This document shows, piece after piece, positions 57,837 through 64,000 of a stretch of DNA of 64,000 nucleotides. The stretch spans positions 16,144,002-16,208,001 of the forward strand of contig OY987242.1 in NCBI GenBank assembly GCA_963920765.1, given 5' to 3'. Both the position numbers and the translations under genes were made by a program. Under the pieces are notes generated by a model. That model made no database searches. It was not told where the DNA came from and saw only the letters and a list, made by a program, of their open reading frames with translations. The stretch is from Ulota crispa. Its lineage: Eukaryota; Streptophyta; Bryopsida; Orthotrichales; Orthotrichaceae. How positions within the stretch are numbered: the first letter of the stretch is position 1; the number at the start of each line of letters is the position of its first letter.

Positions 57837-58172
57837 CAAACACTAAATTAGGAGGTTCTAAAAAGCGTCTAGGCTCTAAAATGGTTGACCTCCTCAAATG
57901 TACAAAATTTGTACATGTTATTTTGCATAGGTTTCAATAATGTACAAATAATGTACATTTGAGGAAGTGGACCCTTTTAAAGCCCTATGGCCTTTCAACT
58001 TCAAAATTTCATAACTAATCCCACAAAGCTCCAAAAAATATGAAACAACTTGAGTTAAATGCCAATTCCTCGTGACTTTCAAGAAAAAATTACAAAAAGT
58101 TATTTCAAGAAGTTTCACCTCCCCAAAATTCAGTTTCAGCCCTAGATGGTCCATTCATGAGCCTCTTACCTT
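57837..58172. mobile_element. MITE family F, copy 2
   Basis: AAGGAGGCTCAAAATC to CATGAGCCTCTTACC. The inner hairpin CCTCCTCAAATGTAC / GTACATTTGAGGAAG is conserved, as is CAAAAAATATGAAACAACTTG. Confidence 0.78.
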
Positions 58173-58645
58173 AGGTATGCCAAAAAAAAATCTTTTCCCT
58201 TTCTTCTTCTTTTCTTTTTCCCGTTTATTTCTTTCTTTTTTCTTTATTTTTCCTTTATTTTTCCTTTAAGGTAGGATGCAATATTTCTCATTATGACAAC
58301 TTCGTGCAGGGGAGCATATTTGGAAGAATCCACCTTGAAAACCTGGAAGACTGTGAGTTCATGGGGACTAGAGCAAGGATACCCAATTAATGGTAGAGAT
58401 TACAGTCATAAGCATTAAAACACCTAAGACGACTGACCAAGCAAATCTTTGACCCATCTTTTGTAAGGGGCTGCCCATGCCCAATTGTCCAGATCTCCCG
58501 ATTTGGCTCCATTTCAGAGCCTTCCTTACGTCCAGACCTCCTTGACCTCACCTTTTGTAAAGAGGTTCCGTGTTCTAATTCCAAAGTTCCATTTCCACCC
58601 CCTAAAGCTCTGAATTCAATTTTCTGACCATTTTTTCACTTTCGG

Positions 58646-58702
58646 GCAGGTCCTCCCTACAAGAAATGTTTGCCAGGAATTTCTAAAAGTTTGATTGGAG
58701 AT
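58646..58702. repeat. Direct repeat flanking MITE A copy 5, left
   Basis: GGGCAGGTCCTCCCTA then GAAATGTTTGCCAGGAATTTC is repeated at about 59096-59150 on the other side of the MITE. Confidence 0.6.
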
Positions 58703-58750
58703 ATATTTTTGGACATTTTTAACCTTTTGGGCAGGTACTACCTACATATA

Positions 58751-59082
58751 GGGAAAATTTCATGAATACCCCTGAAGTTTGCGATATTTGTATAGATATC
58801 CCTGTTTTTTCAGAGATTGCTCAAATACCTTTGGACCATAATTTTTAGGCATTTATTTGTTGTGCTTGTACTTCCTTCATGACCAATGTTGAAGAAGGGA
58901 ACGTAATGAAACAAAAAAGAAGCAATACGTGCACAAAGGAAGAAGGAAAGTGGCATGCACTACAAAACAAATGCCTCAAAAGTTTGGTCCAAGGGTAAGG
59001 CTTATTTGTGCAATTTCTGAAAAAGCACAGGTATCTATGCAAATATTGCAAACTTTAGAAGTATCCATGAAATTTTCCTTGA
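58751..59082. mobile_element. MITE family A, copy 5
   Basis: About 330 bp with family A arms (GGGAAAATTTCATGAATACC at the left; GTATCCATGAAATTTTCC at the right). No clean 9-bp duplication, but longer direct repeats lie outside. Confidence 0.78.
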
Positions 59083-59150
59083 TTTTTATCTTTTGGGCAG
59101 GTCCTCCCTATGTGAAATGTTTGGCAAGAATTTCTAAAAGTTTGACTACA

Positions 59151-60687
59151 AATGTGTTTTACTACTTGGTAAATTATAGCAATATGGATTGTAGTTCAAT
59201 AGGCATGTTTCAAAAAGAGTTTATTTTTGAGATTATGGCAATTGAGTGAGTCACAATAGATTGATCCCATTGGTTTGAGAATTTCACACATACTCTCAAC
59301 ATGCATATGTAACAAAATCTCAAGTATGCCAAGTACACAAGCACAAGATCTGGACTTAGAAGTTGTTGAAATTAGGCTTTTAGTTTCTAAGCAATGATTG
59401 AGTAAGTTAACCAAAATGGTTGCAGCCAATAAAAAGAGACTTTCACATGATCAGAGGGTTTACTTGATTGTATAGATGACTATGTAGGATTTTGATATGC
59501 TTGGTTTAATTTTATAAGTGGTTTCTAGATGCAATTTTCTTCACTTCATGGTACACTATTGGATTGATTATCTCAGTTTAATAGTCTATAATTTGCCAGT
59601 TGTTGTAATTTCACTCTTGTTATTTGGCATTAACTGCTATTATGAAATTCTAAAGTATAAAAAGAATTCACTCATTACTCTCATTTACAAGATGAATGGG
59701 CTTTTGTCACTCTTATTGGTACTCTATTGCATTGACTTTCTAAGGCTTTATGTGTGCCAATTTGTCATTGTAATGCAATTTCCTTTTTTGATCTAGTTGT
59801 TAATTTTGTTTTCACAATCACAATCTGATCAATGAGGTTGACTTTTTGCACCTAGCTTTGGTGCAACAAGCCATTTTCCAAATCATCTGAATATGTGAAG
59901 GTTTTTTTAATTGGATTTTAAGCCTTGTTTACAAGATGGGATTTGCTAGAGTTTTATGAACAATTCTTTCAAAATGTGTTATTCAAGGTGCAACAGTTAA
60001 AAGTAATTTATATGCAATGCATTTGTTCAAAAGTAGAATTTTAAAATTCATGATTGCTTAAAGATTTTTTTGATAAAATGCCAACAAGTTTCTTATTTAT
60101 ATTTTTAATTTAGTTTCTACTTCTACAAAGTTAGTCAAAGACACACTATTGTTTTGAAGATTTTTTAGAGCATTGAACATTTTTTATAAAGAGTTTCAAG
60201 ATGCAAGTAGGTTTAGGCTTGCCTAGCAACTTTCATGTCAAGACTTAATTTGCATATCAAGATCTAATAACAATGGCATAGGATTAAAGCCTCTCTACCT
60301 AAAGAGTAAAAACACGTCCTCTTTTCCTAGTGTATTAGGAGAGACCTAAAGGTTGCACCAATACAATCAACAACATCTTTCAGTCATTGTATAGGTTCAT
60401 CCCACTTTTTGATTTGAGGACCTTGTCACCCTCACTATATCTACCTAGAAGATCAATCAAGACTCAAATCATTTTGAATGTCAAAGGAGATTTCATCAAA
60501 ACTATAACTACTCATGGAAATATATAGGGACATGTAATCTTGGAAGAGGATTTGAAAGGCCGGCTATACTTACAAAAAATGGCACCTTGGTTTGAGCAAC
60601 TCTAGCAAAGGAGGGCCTTTTTATCCATTTTGGTGTGTGTCATACCTTTATATAAGTTGCATTGATGATGCTATAAGGGTGTCCGCT
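59151..60687. other. Unassigned 1.5-kb region
   Basis: The 92-codon frame at 59518-59796 is hydrophobic with no known motif. No element ends were found. Confidence 0.35.
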
Positions 60688-61000
60688 ATGCACCCAATAT
60701 ACAAGCCCAATATGCTAAATTTGATTTATTAATAAACATTCAACAGTTATACAACAAAAATGCAGTTGCTATCCTTTTCGGTGAATTTTGAGTTTTGAGG
60801 TTTGATTTTTAAAAACCTCATAGTTCTTTTTGGAAGTTAGCAAACATTTGATGGAGTGGATCTAAATCAACTAGTACCCAAAACCATGTTTTTTAAGTTC
60901 TCACAAAAAAACTTTCATTGCCCCTCAAAATTTATTTTTTCCCATATAATTATTCATGTTTATTAATTAATTGGATTTAACATATTGGGCTTGTGCACCA
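60688..61000. mobile_element. MITE with TGCAC...CAAGCCCAATATG ends
   Basis: About 313 bp. CAAGCCCAATATGCTAAATTT at the left pairs with AAATCCAATTAATTAA-side sequence AACATATTGGGCTTGTGCAC at the right; ATTAATAAACAT also pairs with ATGTTTATTAAT. Confidence 0.7.
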
Positions 61001-61563
61001 GGTGCTCAAAGACCCTGAACTATTAAGGTCAAGATCTAGGAAGAACCAACGACTAGTTCAAAGCTAGCCAATTGAAGTGAAAAAACAGTTTGTAATTTAT
61101 ATACATCAGCTTAAAAATCAGTTTTAAATCTTTACGAAAAAAAATTACAGTATGAAATAGAGAAAGTAACCAAAATAACATATTGATAATCTGGTTCGGT
61201 ACTGGAACTGAAGGAAATCAACCCAAAAAACTCAAATAATTCCAGGACCCTGAGGTCATGGGATTGACCGTAGGTATTGACTATGGTCAATTAGTGTAAG
61301 ATCGCCAAAAGCTTTGATTTATTTTGCTCAGTGCATTTAATTTGGAGCTAGACCACAATCAGTATTGGATTGAGCAAAGAGGTGGCAGACTGTGGGGAAA
61401 TGGACAAGCAAGACCTTTTAATGAGCATTGTTTGAGTTAATCCTCAAATAATATTATAGGTTCTTTTTATAAGAAGCTTATATAGAGGTTGGGCATGCAC
61501 TCATTACCAATCACAATAAAGAAACATTAAAATAAAAGAATTAACTGAAGAATCGGGCAAGAA

Positions 61564-62846
61564 TTAGTCTTTAAAGTACTAAGCTCAAATTTTCATCAAA
61601 ACTGCTTCAAAATTGCCAATTCTAATACAAGTACCAAATTTTAGATTTTTTTTTTTGACAAATATAGCCGTAAGATCTTGTACCAAACTAGTATTAAAAG
61701 ATGTGAAAAAAAATTCAGGAGTTTTCACTATGTAGATTATTAGATACTTGAGTTTGAATTGACAAAAAGTCATTTTTTGTCTATGCAAAAATCCGGGTAG
61801 CTGCACTTCACAAGGTCATATTTGTATGAAAAAAACTCCAAAATGGTTGTAATTTTTTGGATTTTTTCTCCAAAGCAAGCTGGGTACACACTTGAATTTT
61901 GAAAATCATTTGGAATTGTAAATCACATAGAAAAACAATAACAAGTAAAAAGAAGTAAAGAATAATTCAAACCACTAAATTGTTAAGAACTTAATTATGA
62001 AAATGAAAAATTTCAATCCCAATGGTTATAATAGGGGTAGTCAGGGAACCCCAGGGATTTTCTCCAAGGTCAGGGAATGTAGCCGTGGTGCTGCAAGAGC
62101 GTTTCAAGGGGAGGCTATTCACTGACCTCAGGGAAAATTTTCTCTCCACCCCCCAAGCCAGAGAAGTCCTATCGAGGAAGTTTTCACCTTGGGCCCACTC
62201 AATTTCACCGCATGATGTACAATTTTTCACTGCTTCTTTGGTGTTCTTGGGCTTTGGTTTTTACCCCTCTTCATTCTCCATTCTCTGTTCTCCACCATCA
62301 CAAAAGAGGTGTCACACCTTCTCCACAGAAAATTGATGCCATTGGCTCCTATTTTCACTCAACAATTCTCCATCTCTAGAGAATTTCCAGTCTTCGAGAA
62401 CATGTGACTACCACTACCTTTGGGTTTTGTTTTTTTCTAAAATACTAAAAATTGAGTAAATTAATGGACTTCAAAGTTTATTTTAGAGTAGAGAATCTGC
62501 CTGTAAACAAAATCTCCTCATAAATTTCATCTTGTAGATCAAAATGGAATGATTCAAAGCTTCCCAAGTATACATAAATCTACAGAACTGATTTCAAAAA
62601 AAAAATTCAAAAAATTAAATTTTTAAAGAAGTTTTTGACTGCCCGCCAAGCAAAGAAAATTACATATCATGCAATAACTTTTGAACCATGAAGTCAAAAA
62701 TTATTAAAATTGTTGAATTGTAAAGCTACTCCTTGGACACATCATGTGTGAAAATTTCAAAGAAAAAGAATGAAAACCCCATTAATAGTGAATTGCCCAA
62801 AATTGCTATATTACCAAAAAAGGGTGTTTAGTGCTTTAGGAGTTAA
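61564..62846. mobile_element. TTAA element, type C, copy 6 (inverted), split by a MITE
   Basis: Left end TTAGTCTTTAAAGTACT (eroded), right end GTGCTTTAGGAGTTAA. Interior is type C in reverse (GGAATGATTCAAAGCTTCCC, GTTAAGAACTTAATTA). Removing the family D insertion leaves about 900 bp. Confidence 0.7.
62034..62414. mobile_element. MITE family D, copy 2
   Basis: GGGGTAGTCAGGGAACC at the left and GTGACTACC at the right, inserted in the type C element where other copies read continuously (compare 28290-28320). It is GC-rich against its host. The frame 62022-62336 lies in it and is not supported. Confidence 0.72.
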
Positions 62847-64000
62847 ACAATCTCTTAAACTTCTCATGTAAACATTGTAAGTAAATTTGAAGTTGTCAAC
62901 TAAGCACAATGGATGGCTCACATTGAGGTGAACTAAAGGGATAAAGAATCCCTTCCTAAGGTACCACAACCTAAATGGTACCTTGCACAAAGAAAGATTT
63001 TACAAACATCAGGTCCTTGGGGCTGCGTATGATGTTCAAGGATTGACTCATGGTCAATTGAGTTGTAGTTTGTGGAATAACCCTAAGATGTGCTAGCCTT
63101 TACGATGTGGACAATGGAAGTCATAATGCTTGTATGAAACAAATGAAATATATCCAAGTATGAACAATCAACAGTGCTTGACTATTTTTGAACAGTGTGA
63201 CTAATTGTATCATTGGATTGTTCATCAACTTTGAGCAAGGCTCTAAATTAGTTCATGTAGAGATGGAAGAAGGAAAAAGGACTTGCAAATTTAAGGCAAT
63301 ATCTTGTTTTTTTGAATTATTCTTAAACCATAAAATATTTTGCTTCAAAAGCTTTAAATTCATATGCTACCCACCTTTGCACTCACAAGGGGGAAAGAGA
63401 TCAAGGGCGTCCGCAAATGAGGATATAGTAACAGTACAGTGGAGGTGGGTTCATGTGTAACAAGAAAGAATTGTTCTTGATCTAGTGGCAAAGCCAAATG
63501 GGAAGCTCATGGCTTGGGTGCAATAGCTATCCTTGTTGGCACTCACAAAAGACTTGCGAAGTCCAAAGACTTGGTTGGTATTAATCTGATTGGCAAGTGT
63601 TAGTGATTCTTCAACAAGTTCTTTTGCAATCCTTCCATCCCTCTTGCAATCAGCCTCATTAACCATGCTCTCTCACGTCCCTAGCAACTTTAAAGCCATT
63701 TGCGCATTGGGACCAAAGATTCCTTGAGAAGGCTGCTACAAATTTTTCAATTGTAATAAGGCTCTTGTTTTACTAATTTTAGGGCTACTAATTCAACCTT
63801 GACTAATGATGCCCTAAGTTTTGGTTCATGGGTTGAGTTCTGGTGCATCAGCAGCCTTATAAAGTAGAATTAGCTAACCATTGAGCATGTGCATTATCAA
63901 TAGATACTCATCGTAGAAAATTTAACCCATGTATAGAGTAGTACACTTGGTTTACGAATTTTTTTGCAGGAACCTGTCAAAAAATTCAGGAACTTTCGGA
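62847..64000. other. Unassigned end of window
   Basis: Frames at 63188-63460 (+) and 63451-63666 (-) have no motif I recognise. An unseen gene or transposon continuing past the window is possible. Confidence 0.35.

Overview
The window looks like AT-rich nuclear DNA of a land plant, probably a non-flowering one. The evidence is the GT-AG intron structure, plant-type genes (a bHLH-associated ACT-like domain protein and a VMMPGD-motif membrane protein), an AAACCCT telomere-type tract inside an intron, and a very dense cover of short inverted-repeat transposons. I cannot name the species. No rRNA, tRNA gene, CRISPR array or operon is visible.

Three spliced genes on the + strand can be supported. 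(1) 3526-7506: a 12-exon gene for a 498-residue coiled-coil plus seven-blade WD40 protein; all 12 exon phases close without a frame break if one intron is GC-AG. (2) 30320-32603: a 4-exon gene for a 253-residue protein with a partial helix-loop-helix region and an ACT-like domain, but no basic DNA-binding region. (3) about 41680-44292: a 3-exon gene for a small single-pass membrane protein with a 21-base micro-exon. The genes have no visible functional link; they are islands 23 kb and 9 kb apart.

Nearly everything else is transposon sequence. The most striking group is at least fifteen elements that begin TTAA-CCC(C/T)T and end with the reverse complement next to TTAA. They range from about 215 bp to 950 bp and have several unrelated interiors. 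Two copies sit in other repeats whose related empty sites are also present in this window, which points to duplication of TTAA on insertion. This is the signature of the piggyBac superfamily. Other families are a Mutator-like MITE (five copies, one with a perfect 9-bp target duplication), a fold-back MITE with 8-9 bp duplications (four copies), PIF/Harbinger-like MITEs, a 2.96-kb non-autonomous CACTA element with perfect 13-bp termini and a TAC duplication, and a broken Tc1-like DNA transposase on the - strand around 10.57-11.3 kb.

Several elements are nested, up to three deep (27216-28798), so their relative ages can be read from the sequence. The stretches 48.3-50.4, 53.4-54.8, 55.1-56.5, 59.2-60.7 and 62.9-64.0 kb hold nothing I recognise. 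Most of the long open frames in the window are chance frames in repeats.
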